This document shows, in pieces, positions 33,479-42,310 of a stretch of DNA of 64,000 nt. The stretch comes from Hutsoniella sourekii ATCC 700629 (GTDB lineage Bacteria; Bacillota; Bacilli; Lactobacillales; Aerococcaceae). Positions within the stretch are counted from its first letter, which is position 1. Every line of letters starts with the position of its first letter. Location of the stretch: positions 1-64,000 of the forward strand of contig NZ_JADD01000010.1 of assembly GCF_000518205.1 (NCBI RefSeq), in the 5' to 3' direction. Below the pieces are notes generated by a model that did no database searches, was not told where the DNA came from, and saw only the letters and a program-made list of their open reading frames with translations. The translations under genes and the position numbers were made by a program.

Positions 33479-35782
33479 GTGTTAAATATCATTGCTCTGG
33501 TAGGGTCTAATGCCGAGAAATCATATAATCGACTATTATTGCAATTTATTGCTAAACACTTCCAAGATAAAGTAAACGTAGAATTAGCTGAAATTAAGGA
33601 TATTCCTATGTTTGATGAATCGGATATTATCCCAATTGTGCAAGAATTAGCGGATAAAATAGAAAATGCTGATGGCGTTATTATTTCATGTCCGGAGTAT
33701 ACTAATTCATTAGCTTCAGCATTAAAGAGCGTCTTAGAATGGTTATCACATCAAGTGACGCCTTTTAAAGGAAAACCGGTTATGATTGTTGGTGCTTCTA
33801 CAAGAAGACAAGGTACATCAAGGTCTCAACTTCATTTGAGACAAGTGCTAGATTCGCCAGGATTATTTGCTAATGTCATGCCCGGAAATGAATTTTTGAT
33901 GGGGAATGCCCAAAACGCATTCGACGAAGAGGGCAACATTAAAGATTCAGGCACGATTAACTTCTTGGAAAGTTGTATTGATAATTTCATTCGCTTTGCG
34001 AGTGTTTCAAATGATCTAAACAAAGAGGAAGAAATTACATTTACCCCTGGTGTCTACCATACTACGGCTGTCGGACACAATGGTCAGTTACCGATGGAAG
34101 TTGAATTCTCAGCTGATCGGATTGAAGCGATTCGTGTCGAGAATTCCCAGGAATCGGATGGACTTTCCGATGAGGTCTTTAAGGTTATTCCACAACAAAT
34201 TATCGATTATCAAACCTTGAATATTGATACCATATCGGGAGCTTCAACCACTAGTAAAGGATTGATTGAAGGTGTCAGTGAAGCGGTGAAGCAAGCTAGT
34301 GATTCACCTCGAGCTGTGGAAGTGATTAAGGGGAGACCAAAACCTAAGAAAGTTGTTAATAATGAAATAGAAGATTTAAATTTTGATGCAGTTGTCATAG
34401 GCGGGGGAGCTGCTGGTATAGCTGCTGCTTTAAGATTAGACCAATTGGGTTATCATACGGCCTTAATTGAGAAACAAAGTTTTGTCGGTGGCGCGATCTC
34501 CATTTCTGGTGGAAACCAAGTGGTGATGGGATCACAACTTCAGAATGAATCAGGGGTTACTGATGATAGCGTTCAATCTATGATTGACGACTTCAAGGCA
34601 AATGGTAACAACGAAAACTCTGAAGAATTATTAGAGTTATTTGCTAAGGAAGTCGGCCCGACCACGGATTGGCTGAATGAATATGTGGGCATCCAATATG
34701 ATATGGATGGTGGCTTACATGTCTTAGCAGAGTATCAAAATAATCGTGAACTAGCCTATCAAAATGGTGGCCCTGGATTTGCTGCATCTGCAAGAGCCAA
34801 ATTAAGTCAATCAAACGTTGAATTATTCAAGAAAACTCAGGCAATAGAATTGTTGACCGATGACGATCATGTGACAGGCGTAATCTGTAAGCAAGATGAT
34901 GGCAAGACTCTCAAACTTCATTCTCAGGCTGTTATTCTCACTACTGGAGGATATGGAAACAATAAAGAATTTCTGACGGATGAATTACAATCTGTATTAT
35001 ATTACGGGCCTCAATCTGCCACTGGTGATGGATTAAACATTGCTTTGTCTATTGGTGCAGAAACCATCAATATGCCGTATGGAAAAATCTACCCTAATGG
35101 GATTGAGATTTCACCGGGTATCGCTAAATCTACGATTGACGGAAACTTGCGCGTTCTTAAAGAGAATGCGATATTAGTCAATCGCGAAGGAAAACGAGTG
35201 GTTAATGAAAGAGCTTCTAATAAAGACATCTTAACTGTACTATTAGAGCAAGATCCGCAAGTACTCTACCTGTTATTAGATCAGGAAGCCTTCGAAAAAT
35301 TTAGAGATGGCGTTGCAGAAGCAGGGATCACCTCTAAACAGTTGGAGGACTGGCTAGAGCAAGAAGATAGTAAATCTCCTCAATTTATAAAAGCAAATTC
35401 AATTGGCGAATTAGCTAAGAAAGCACATATTTCGAATGAAACTTTGACAAATACTGTTAATCAATTTAACCAATTCGTGCAAGGTCAAAGTGACCCAGAC
35501 TTTGATCGACCAGTTGAATACTTGCAAAAGGAAATTGGCCCGGGACCTTATTATTTAATTGAACAGAAACCAAGATTTGCGACGACTCTTGGAGGATTGT
35601 TAGTAAATGACAAGTTAGAAGTTCAAAATAAGAATCAAAGAAGTATTAAGAATCTTTATGCTGCTGGTGAGGTAGTTGGTGGTGTTATGGGGACAGATTC
35701 TCCGTCAGGAGCCAATAATGCATGGGCACTGACCTCAGGTAAAAAAGCAGCAGAATCAATAAATAATCAGTTGATAAAATAA
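33479..35782 (+). CDS. Three-domain flavoprotein enoate reductase (HcrB/fumarate reductase-like)
   Basis: A 767-residue fusion. Residues 1-175 are an NAD(P)H:FMN reductase domain. About 187-275 is an FMN_bind domain with the flavinylation motif [10 protein letters not shown] (250-259), in which Thr258 would carry covalent FMN. From about 302 to the end is a FAD_binding_2 fumarate reductase/urocanate reductase domain with [17 protein letters not shown] and the C-terminal [19 protein letters not shown]. No signal peptide or haem motif is present, so it is cytosolic. Electrons would flow NAD(P)H to FMN to FAD to an alpha,beta-unsaturated acid. L. plantarum HcrB, which reduces hydroxycinnamates, is the nearest model known to me. 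Neighbouring shikimate-pathway genes suggest shikimate or dehydroshikimate instead. Start is GTG. Confidence 0.87.
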   Translation: MLNIIALVGSNAEKSYNRLLLQFIAKHFQDKVNVELAEIKDIPMFDESDIIPIVQELADKIENADGVIISCPEYTNSLASALKSVLEWLSHQVTPFKGKPVMIVGASTRRQGTSRSQLHLRQVLDSPGLFANVMPGNEFLMGNAQNAFDEEGNIKDSGTINFLESCIDNFIRFASVSNDLNKEEEITFTPGVYHTTAVGHNGQLPMEVEFSADRIEAIRVENSQESDGLSDEVFKVIPQQIIDYQTLNIDTISGASTTSKGLIEGVSEAVKQASDSPRAVEVIKGRPKPKKVVNNEIEDLNFDAVVIGGGAAGIAAALRLDQLGYHTALIEKQSFVGGAISISGGNQVVMGSQLQNESGVTDDSVQSMIDDFKANGNNENSEELLELFAKEVGPTTDWLNEYVGIQYDMDGGLHVLAEYQNNRELAYQNGGPGFAASARAKLSQSNVELFKKTQAIELLTDDDHVTGVICKQDDGKTLKLHSQAVILTTGGYGNNKEFLTDELQSVLYYGPQSATGDGLNIALSIGAETINMPYGKIYPNGIEISPGIAKSTIDGNLRVLKENAILVNREGKRVVNERASNKDILTVLLEQDPQVLYLLLDQEAFEKFRDGVAEAGITSKQLEDWLEQEDSKSPQFIKANSIGELAKKAHISNETLTNTVNQFNQFVQGQSDPDFDRPVEYLQKEIGPGPYYLIEQKPRFATTLGGLLVNDKLEVQNKNQRSIKNLYAAGEVVGGVMGTDSPSGANNAWALTSGKKAAESINNQLIK

Positions 35783-35799
35783 GAAAGAAGGAAATAATC

Positions 35800-36681
35800 A
35801 TGAGTAAAATTACTGAAAGAATTGACGGACATACCTATTTAATTTCATTATTAGCATATCCTATTCGTCACAGTTTATCGCCAACTATGCACAATGAAGC
35901 TTTTGCCAAACTCAATTTACCGTATGCTTACATGGCATTTGATGTGACCAATTCTGAATTGGAAGATGCAGTACAAGGAATTCGTGCACTGGGCATCCGA
36001 GGATCTAACATATCAATGCCGAACAAAGGAAAGATTATCGATTATTTAGATGAGGTGTCTGAAGGCGCAAGACTAATTGGTGCCGTAAATACTGTAACTA
36101 ATGTTGATGGAAAAGGGCATTTAGTTGGTTATAATACTGATGGTATTGGGGCGATGAGAGCATTGAGAGAAGAAGGTGTTCCAGTAGAGGGCCAAACAAT
36201 CACTATTGCAGGAGCTGGTGGGGCCGGTACGGCCGTAGCGATTCAAGGTGCACTGGATGGCATTAAAAATCTTCACATTTTTAACCAAGATGATGAACAT
36301 TGGGAAAATGCCTTATTAACGGGAGAAAAGATAAATAAAAATACAAAGTGTCACGCCACAGTTGAACGATTAGAAGATCAAGAAACATTTAAGCGCAGAA
36401 TTGCTGAAAGTAGCGTTTATATTGATGCTACAGGTGTTGGAATGCATCCTCAAGAAAACTTATCCTTAATTAATGATCCTGAAGTAATCAGAGAGGATTT
36501 AGTTGTATTTGATGTCGTATATGCGCCCGCTGAGACAAAACTATTGAAATTTGCTAGAGAAAATGGTGCAAAAAAAGCATTTAATGGGTTAGGTATGATG
36601 CTTTACCAGGGTGCTGCCGCATTTAAACTATTTTGTGGTGAAGAAATGCCCGTTGACTACATTAAAGACTTATTATTTTAA
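35800..36681 (+). CDS. Quinate/shikimate dehydrogenase, YdiB-like
   Basis: Shikimate dehydrogenase family, 293 residues. The substrate site has Ser25 and Ser27 (HSLSPTMHN), Lys76 in NISMPNKGK, Asn97 (GAVNTV) and Asp114 (YNTDGIG). The cofactor loop is [11 protein letters not shown]. The SMPNK form of the Lys motif is that of YdiB, rather than the TxPFK form of biosynthetic AroE. This favours quinate/shikimate catabolism with NAD or NADP. It would interconvert quinate with 3-dehydroquinate and shikimate with 3-dehydroshikimate. It is 17 bp behind the enoate reductase gene. Confidence 0.88.
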   Translation: MSKITERIDGHTYLISLLAYPIRHSLSPTMHNEAFAKLNLPYAYMAFDVTNSELEDAVQGIRALGIRGSNISMPNKGKIIDYLDEVSEGARLIGAVNTVTNVDGKGHLVGYNTDGIGAMRALREEGVPVEGQTITIAGAGGAGTAVAIQGALDGIKNLHIFNQDDEHWENALLTGEKINKNTKCHATVERLEDQETFKRRIAESSVYIDATGVGMHPQENLSLINDPEVIREDLVVFDVVYAPAETKLLKFARENGAKKAFNGLGMMLYQGAAAFKLFCGEEMPVDYIKDLLF

Positions 36682-36711
36682 TGACTAGATTATCAAACAA
36701 GGAGAGAAAAA

Positions 36712-37929
36712 ATGCGTAATAATAGGTATCTTCCAACGGCTTTAAGCCTTTACTTCAACTATATTATTCATGGTATTGGAGTCATAATTATATCACAAAA
36801 CCAAAACGTACTGATGGAACAATGGAATACTGACTTACAAGGCGTTTTCAGTGTTATTGGTTGGCTAGGTATTGGGCGACTCATTGCTATTGTCTTCTCA
36901 GGTCCACTATCGGATAAATTTGGACGTAAGCCATTCGCTTACTTAGGTATGCTGACCTATATTGCATACTTCTTAGGCTTGGTATATAGTCGAAGCGTTT
37001 TCATGGCAAGTGCGTTCGCGCTAATTGCTGGACTCGCTAATTCATTCTTAGATTCAGGAACTTATCCTGCACTAATGGAATCATTTCCCAAAAATGCAGG
37101 AACTGCAAATGTATTAATCAAAGCCTTTGTTCAAATTGGTCAATTTATTTTACCATTAATAATCGGTATTATAACTACTAATAATATGTGGTTTGGATGG
37201 TCATTCGTAATTGCTGCTATCGCTCTTGTTGTCAATATGTTGGTTATGTGGCGTTTACCATTCCCAGATGGAAAAGATGGAACTGAAGAAGTCGTTGTAG
37301 AAGAAGAGCCAGAAACCCTTATTCATTATAAATCTGAAACTAAATGGTACATTGAAGGAATTGCTTTTGTCATTTATGGATTTATCTCCCAAGCTACATT
37401 CTATTTAATTTCACAAAGTTTAAATACTTATGGAGAGATGGTCGCTGGTATGTCTACTAATGCTGCCAACAGTCTGATGCAGTTCTATTCAATCGGATCA
37501 CTAATATGTGTTGCAGTTACGGCTGTGATTGCAACCAAAATTCGATCAGTTAATTTAGTTTTAGGCTATACTTTCATGTCCTTATTAGCGGCCTTGCTGA
37601 TGTATTTTATTCCTACTCCTGCGATGCTACGTATCGGTGCGGCTTTAATTGGATTCTTTGCTGCCGGTGGTGTTATGCAATTAGGGTTAACTGTCATGGG
37701 CGAGATGTTCCCTCAAGGTAAAGGGACTGTAACAAGTATATTCTATACATTTGGTTCAATCGCATCATATGCCATTCCTAACATTACTTCTCGTTTGATC
37801 AATAATTTTGGTGGCCAATCAATTATGTTATTTGAAGTTTCAATTGCAGCTATCGGATTTGTTATAGCGGTAATTATATTTATTAGATATCATCAAGTTA
37901 TAGACACGGAGAAAACGTCGCAAGTTTAA
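36712..37929 (+). CDS. MFS permease, likely quinate/shikimate transporter
   Basis: Major facilitator protein of 405 residues with 12 predicted membrane segments. The loop 2-3 signature is GPLSDKFGRKPF. A charged cytosolic loop near residues 190-210 (DGTEEVVVEEEPE) splits the two halves. In E. coli the MFS gene ydiN adjoins ydiB and aroD, and the same three functions are adjacent here. Transport of quinate, shikimate or their reduced product is therefore inferred. Confidence 0.82.
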   Translation: MRNNRYLPTALSLYFNYIIHGIGVIIISQNQNVLMEQWNTDLQGVFSVIGWLGIGRLIAIVFSGPLSDKFGRKPFAYLGMLTYIAYFLGLVYSRSVFMASAFALIAGLANSFLDSGTYPALMESFPKNAGTANVLIKAFVQIGQFILPLIIGIITTNNMWFGWSFVIAAIALVVNMLVMWRLPFPDGKDGTEEVVVEEEPETLIHYKSETKWYIEGIAFVIYGFISQATFYLISQSLNTYGEMVAGMSTNAANSLMQFYSIGSLICVAVTAVIATKIRSVNLVLGYTFMSLLAALLMYFIPTPAMLRIGAALIGFFAAGGVMQLGLTVMGEMFPQGKGTVTSIFYTFGSIASYAIPNITSRLINNFGGQSIMLFEVSIAAIGFVIAVIIFIRYHQVIDTEKTSQV

Positions 37930-37945
37930 AATGGAGGATGAATAT

Positions 37946-38695
37946 ATGAATACCGTTACTGTAGGAAATTGTACCTTTGGTGAAGGGCAACCCAAAATCA
38001 TTGTTCCAATTGTTGCTACTAATAAAGCCGATGTGCTTGCTGAGGTTAATAATGCTAGTCAAGTAAATTGTGATTTAATTGAATGGCGCATTGATCATTT
38101 TGATCAAGTTCTAGAAGATGGGGCCGTTGCTTCACTTAGCAAGGAAATTAAAAGTCAGACCCAGCTTCCCCTATTAATTACCTTTCGTTCAAAACGAGAG
38201 GGTGGAGTCAAAGAGTTATCAGATGATGGGTATATCAATCTCTATCATCAAATCATTGAAGATGGTCAATTCGATTTAATTGATATTGAATTATTTATGT
38301 CTGGTGATGTGACATCACTAATTAAAGCAGCAAAAGATAAGGGAATCAAAGTTATCATGTGTAACCATGACTTTAATGCTACACCAGCGGAAGCGGAAAT
38401 TATTAATCGCTTAACTGAAATGGAAGATAAAGGTGCTGATATTTGTAAAATTGCGGTCATGCCAAATGATTCAGATGATGTATTAACTCTCTTAAGTGCT
38501 ACTAATAAAAGATATAAAGAAGCTAATGCACCCCTAATTACGATGTCAATGGGACAACTAGGAATGATTAGTAGGGTAAGCGGTGAGCTTTTCGGTTCAT
38601 CGGCTAGCTTTGGAACTGTAAATGAAGCGAGTGCTCCTGGACAGTTACCTGTATCTTCCTTGAGAAAAATTCAGAATGATTTGTCATTAAATTAG
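37946..38695 (+). CDS. aroD: Type I 3-dehydroquinate dehydratase
   Basis: Class I dehydroquinase of 249 residues interconverting 3-dehydroquinate and 3-dehydroshikimate through a Schiff base. Catalytic His141 is in CNHDFNATP and Lys168 in CKIAVMPND; LITFRSKREGG binds substrate. ATG 37946 is taken because GGAGG (37933-37937) lies 8 bases upstream; an ATG at 37931 overlaps that site. In this operon it would link quinate oxidation to dehydroshikimate. Confidence 0.93.
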   Translation: MNTVTVGNCTFGEGQPKIIVPIVATNKADVLAEVNNASQVNCDLIEWRIDHFDQVLEDGAVASLSKEIKSQTQLPLLITFRSKREGGVKELSDDGYINLYHQIIEDGQFDLIDIELFMSGDVTSLIKAAKDKGIKVIMCNHDFNATPAEAEIINRLTEMEDKGADICKIAVMPNDSDDVLTLLSATNKRYKEANAPLITMSMGQLGMISRVSGELFGSSASFGTVNEASAPGQLPVSSLRKIQNDLSLN

Positions 38696-38700
38696 GAAGA

Positions 38701-38743
38701 AAACAGCATATTAGTGTTATGACTCAATATGCTGTTTATTTTA
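38701..38743 (+). terminator. Terminator of the quinate/shikimate operon
   Basis: Stem AAACAGCATATT/AATATGCTGTTT (38701-38712 with 38726-38737) and a T-rich tail starting 5 bases behind the dehydroquinase stop. Confidence 0.8.
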
Positions 38744-38788
38744 TGATTATTAATGTTCAAAGAATCACATAATAGAAAGGAGATAAAA

Positions 38789-40159
38789 ATGATATTATTA
38801 ATTATGGGTCTACTGATGATTATGTGTTTCGTCTATTTACTGTTGTCACAAAAATTAACTGTATTTGGATCGTTAATTATTGTCCCGTTAATCTTCGGTT
38901 TGTTGACGGTTGCTATCGGTGGGTATCGATTGTCTGATTTGTTCTCTTGGATATTTGAGGGGATATTCTTTTCAATCGATAATGCTTCAGGACAATTGAA
39001 TATTGGTGTAGCTCCGGCCGTCTTTCTTATATTATTTGCAATTGTCTATTTTAATTTGATGCTAGATATAGGATTATTTGATCCAATTATTTGTTTTTTT
39101 ATCAAACAGATGAAATCAGATCCGCTTAGAGTAACAGTTTTGACAGTATTAACATCCATTGCTGTTTCATCAACAGGAGATACGACAACCACTGTTATTA
39201 TTTTACTTGCAGCATTTGTAGACTTATATCGACAATATAAAGTTAGATTGTGGATGTTAGCTATACTTATTATAGGACCGAATACTATTCTAAATATGCT
39301 ACCGTGGGGTGGACCTGCTGCAGTAATCTCTTCAGCTGTGAAGATTGATCTGGTAGATCTTTCTAATGCTTTGTGGCCAGGAATATTATTAGCTTTGGTC
39401 TATTGTATCGGGTTAGGAGTATATTTTGGGCTTCAGGAACGTAAGAGATTAAATTACCATTCGGATGACTTCCAACGCTTAGATAATTCCCAGGAAGAAC
39501 AAATGGTTTTATCTGTTCGTAATCGAAAAAAAGAATTGAAAAAGCCAGAATATTTTTGGTTCAATTTATGCTGGACCATACTTGTATTGGGGTTAATTGT
39601 ATCCGGGACAACGCATGGATCAATTGCTTTCCTTATTGGTACGATTGTAGCCATGACAGTTAACTTTAAAAATACGAAAGAAATTAATCAATTAATTGGT
39701 CGTTATATTGGAGATGCCATGCTTCCGCCTTTAGCTACTTTAGGAGCAGGTGTTTTTAGCGGAATATTGAATGGGTCAGGAATGAGTGGCGCCCTCGCAA
39801 GTGGAGCTACAGCTATTATGCCTAGTTTTCTAGGAAATCAGATTATAATAATTTATTGTTTTATAACTATATTTGGTCTTGTTTTCCTACCTCAAGAAGC
39901 TTATTACTTCGGTATATCAAGTGTAATGGCAAGAATAATGGAACAATTTGGTATTTCAAGAGTTCAGACAGCTGTTGCTTCAATGATGCCTCAAGCTTTT
40001 GGGATGATTTCACCCATAATTCCGGCATTGTATATCTTAACGGATCGAACAGAGCAGGACTTTCTAACCTATCAAAAAAGATATATTACTTATCTTTGGC
40101 CTATCTTCTTAATATTCGTTGTAGTTTATTCACTTACTGGTGCCTTTCCGATTACATAG
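38789..40159 (+). CDS. CitMHS-type organic acid transporter
   Basis: Membrane transporter of 456 residues with about 11-12 hydrophobic segments. It resembles citrate-metal:proton symporters of the CitMHS/ion transporter superfamily. Conserved stretches are SSTGDTTTTVIILLAAF and NMLPWGGPAAV, and a charged mid-protein loop lies near 220-250. ATG 38789 follows GAAAGGAG; an upstream in-frame start at 38753 lacks a ribosome site. It lies behind the terminator of the quinate/shikimate operon as a separate unit. Substrate is unknown; a dicarboxylate or a cyclic acid product is possible. Confidence 0.78.
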   Translation: MILLIMGLLMIMCFVYLLLSQKLTVFGSLIIVPLIFGLLTVAIGGYRLSDLFSWIFEGIFFSIDNASGQLNIGVAPAVFLILFAIVYFNLMLDIGLFDPIICFFIKQMKSDPLRVTVLTVLTSIAVSSTGDTTTTVIILLAAFVDLYRQYKVRLWMLAILIIGPNTILNMLPWGGPAAVISSAVKIDLVDLSNALWPGILLALVYCIGLGVYFGLQERKRLNYHSDDFQRLDNSQEEQMVLSVRNRKKELKKPEYFWFNLCWTILVLGLIVSGTTHGSIAFLIGTIVAMTVNFKNTKEINQLIGRYIGDAMLPPLATLGAGVFSGILNGSGMSGALASGATAIMPSFLGNQIIIIYCFITIFGLVFLPQEAYYFGISSVMARIMEQFGISRVQTAVASMMPQAFGMISPIIPALYILTDRTEQDFLTYQKRYITYLWPIFLIFVVVYSLTGAFPIT

Positions 40160-40184
40160 CAAATTAGATTTTTTAGGAATTAAA

Positions 40185-40230
40185 AAATCCCGTTATCTGT
40201 TTCTAAAATGAAAGATAACGGGATTTCTAT
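40185..40230. terminator. Bidirectional terminator between converging genes
   Basis: Perfect 14-bp stem (40185-40198 with 40213-40226) flanked by A and T runs. Confidence 0.88.
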
Positions 40231-40277
40231 TTGCAATCGAATACCTAATTTTGAGCTTATAAATTTTAAAGTACAGT

Positions 40278-41174
40278 CTACTTTTTATTAAACTCCTCCA
40301 CAGTTCCAGTCAATTCTAAGGTCTTATTAATCGCCTTAGCTACTCCACCTTCATAGTTGCTAGCTGTGGTGAATTGGGCTACTTTTTTTACTGCTTCTTC
40401 AGCGTTCGCCATCGCATAACTATAGCCAGCAATTTCAAGCATCGTAAGGTCGTTCAGGTTATCACCAATTGTCATTGTATTTTCAAGGTTGTAGCCGTGA
40501 TCTTTAGCATAACGTTTGATTGCTTGGCCTTTAGTGGCATCTTTATGCGATATTTCCAGGTTGTAATAGAAGGAACTGGTGACATAAAGATCCTCATATT
40601 CCTGTTCGATTTCTTTCCAACTTGATTCAAAAGCAGATCGCCCCTCTTCAGAAATATAGACGATTTTGACAATTCGTTGTTGCTCTTCAGTTATCAGTTT
40701 CTTCAGATCTTCTCGGTAATCAATCGAGTTAACTTCGTGTGATTGGGTCGCTCTTTGACTAATCTCATCCACAGAAAGATCTGGATTCTGCTCACTAATT
40801 AATTTAGAAATCATCTTAATACGCTCTGTCTTCGAACTAGAGTAGACATTCTTAGAAGTCATAGCTTCGAGGTAGAAGCCTTGTTTTGTTCCATAATCAA
40901 TCAATTCTAACGCCACTTGGTCATCGATAGAAATTTCAAATTCAACATTACCCTCGCGGTCAAACTGAATCGCGCCATTTAGGCCTATAATTGGGCAACG
41001 AATACCAGCATTATCCAGAGGTACCTTAGCTTCAGTAAAATTTCTACCTGTACAGACGACAAAGGGAATACCTAGTCGATAGGTATGCATAATGGCATCA
41101 ATATTTTCTTGAGGGATCTCGAGTGTTTGATCAAGTAGGGTCCCATCCATATCAGAAGCAATAAATTCAAGCAT
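40278..41174 (-). CDS. Cof-type HAD phosphatase
   Basis: HAD subfamily IIB sugar phosphatase of 298 residues. It has ASDMDGTLLD (motif I), VCTGRN (motif II), the type C2 cap in the middle, and IGDNLNDLTML (motif IV aspartates). Such enzymes remove phosphate from phosphosugars or nucleotides with broad specificity. It is 21 bp behind the SorC regulator gene and thus in its operon, next to phosphoketolase. Confidence 0.87.
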   Translation of the reverse strand: MLEFIASDMDGTLLDQTLEIPQENIDAIMHTYRLGIPFVVCTGRNFTEAKVPLDNAGIRCPIIGLNGAIQFDREGNVEFEISIDDQVALELIDYGTKQGFYLEAMTSKNVYSSSKTERIKMISKLISEQNPDLSVDEISQRATQSHEVNSIDYREDLKKLITEEQQRIVKIVYISEEGRSAFESSWKEIEQEYEDLYVTSSFYYNLEISHKDATKGQAIKRYAKDHGYNLENTMTIGDNLNDLTMLEIAGYSYAMANAEEAVKKVAQFTTASNYEGGVAKAINKTLELTGTVEEFNKK

Positions 41175-41195
41175 AATAAATCTCCTTATTATTTT

Positions 41196-42131
41196 TTATA
41201 GAGTCAACAGTTTACTAGCTAACGTGTCAGTAGTGACAAGGATCGAAATGTGATTGGCATTCAATGCAGAGTGAATGGCTAAAGCTTTTTGGTCGCCCGT
41301 AACCACAGCCATGACCTCAGGGATATCTATGAAGGCATCAAGAGGTAAGCCAACAACCGACTTATTAATCGGATCATCTACAGCCATTCCGTTTCTATCA
41401 AAGAAAATCGAATTAATCACACCGACTGCATCTTCTAACTCCAGGCGATCAACATCATTTTGATTAATATAGCCAATGCGCAACATATTGTTTTCCTGAT
41501 GTAAAGATGATATACCAATTAATGCTAGGTCTACTTTTCTTCCTGATTGAAGGGTCGCACAAATAGCACTATTGTGAATCAATTCGTCATATAATAGATG
41601 ATTTTTTGCCAGGGCCGGCGCATATAAGTAACTGGCTTGTCCTCTTGTCTTACGCGCTAAATCATAACAGAGCTGATTAGATTGGATGTCAAAGTATTGG
41701 TCACTCAGACCACCAATTAGTGGTGTAATAGTCAATCCTCCCTGATCTTGATAGGGCAGAGCATCAATGACCCGTCTCAAGGTGCGCCCCCATGAGACCC
41801 CAACTTTGGGATACTTGCTAATGTGTTCGTTTAGGTAATGAGCTGCTTGTTGAGAAACAATTTGTTGGACTTCTTCTGCTTTTAAGTCATAGGAATCAAC
41901 GACGATTGCATTGGTGAGTTGATATTTCTTCTCTAACTGCCGGGCCAGTCGGACCGAGTGAATAGACTCACTGGAGATATGAATGTGAACAATTCCCGCC
42001 TGCTTGGCATCATTCAGGTATTTGGCTATCAAAGACCTTGAGACCCCTCTCTGTCTGGCAATTTCAGCTTGCGTTAACCCCTCCTCATAATACATGGTAG
42101 CAACCTTAACGATTTCTTGGTCGATGGCCAT
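41196..42131 (-). CDS. SorC-family regulator, divergent from phosphoketolase
   Basis: A 311-residue SorC protein with HTH GLTQAEIARQRGVSRSLIAK and effector domain segments VSWGRTLR, PLIGGLSDQYFD and LIGISSL. It is a close paralogue of the regulator at 18342-19292, sharing MYYEEGLTQA, GVSRSLI, AIVVDS and SNQLC blocks. It diverges from phosphoketolase, whose promoter carries a perfect TGACAAAT dyad, so it probably controls both directions in response to a sugar phosphate. ATG with GGAGGG upstream. Confidence 0.88.
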   Translation of the reverse strand: MAIDQEIVKVATMYYEEGLTQAEIARQRGVSRSLIAKYLNDAKQAGIVHIHISSESIHSVRLARQLEKKYQLTNAIVVDSYDLKAEEVQQIVSQQAAHYLNEHISKYPKVGVSWGRTLRRVIDALPYQDQGGLTITPLIGGLSDQYFDIQSNQLCYDLARKTRGQASYLYAPALAKNHLLYDELIHNSAICATLQSGRKVDLALIGISSLHQENNMLRIGYINQNDVDRLELEDAVGVINSIFFDRNGMAVDDPINKSVVGLPLDAFIDIPEVMAVVTGDQKALAIHSALNANHISILVTTDTLASKLLTL

Positions 42132-42229
42132 GGCGTCCCTCCTTCACCCATTTAATATACCATATTTCTAAATGGAATACGATTACAAGTCCCGTAAAGG
42201 CTGGAAAACAGCCGATATGTGAAACTATA

Positions 42230-42277
42230 TTGACATTTGTCACAACTGTTGACAAATGAATTTAACTATACTATAAT
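42230..42277 (+). promoter_or_regulatory. Phosphoketolase promoter with SorC operator dyad
   Basis: Consensus promoter: TTGACA (42249-42254), 17-base spacer, TATAAT (42272-42277). A perfect dyad, ATTTGTCA (42235-42242), 7 bases, TGACAAAT (42250-42257), covers the -35. The upstream TTGACATTTGT starting at 42230 recurs at 22920 before the aldo/keto reductase gene. Confidence 0.82.
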
Positions 42278-42310
42278 AAATTCATCACAAAGATAAAGGA
42301 GCCATAAATC

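Noticed and set aside
39856-40167. 103-codon frame overlapping the end of the CitMHS-type transporter gene
   Set aside because: It is a shifted frame of the transporter without a ribosome site; the transporter frame carries clear membrane segments throughout.
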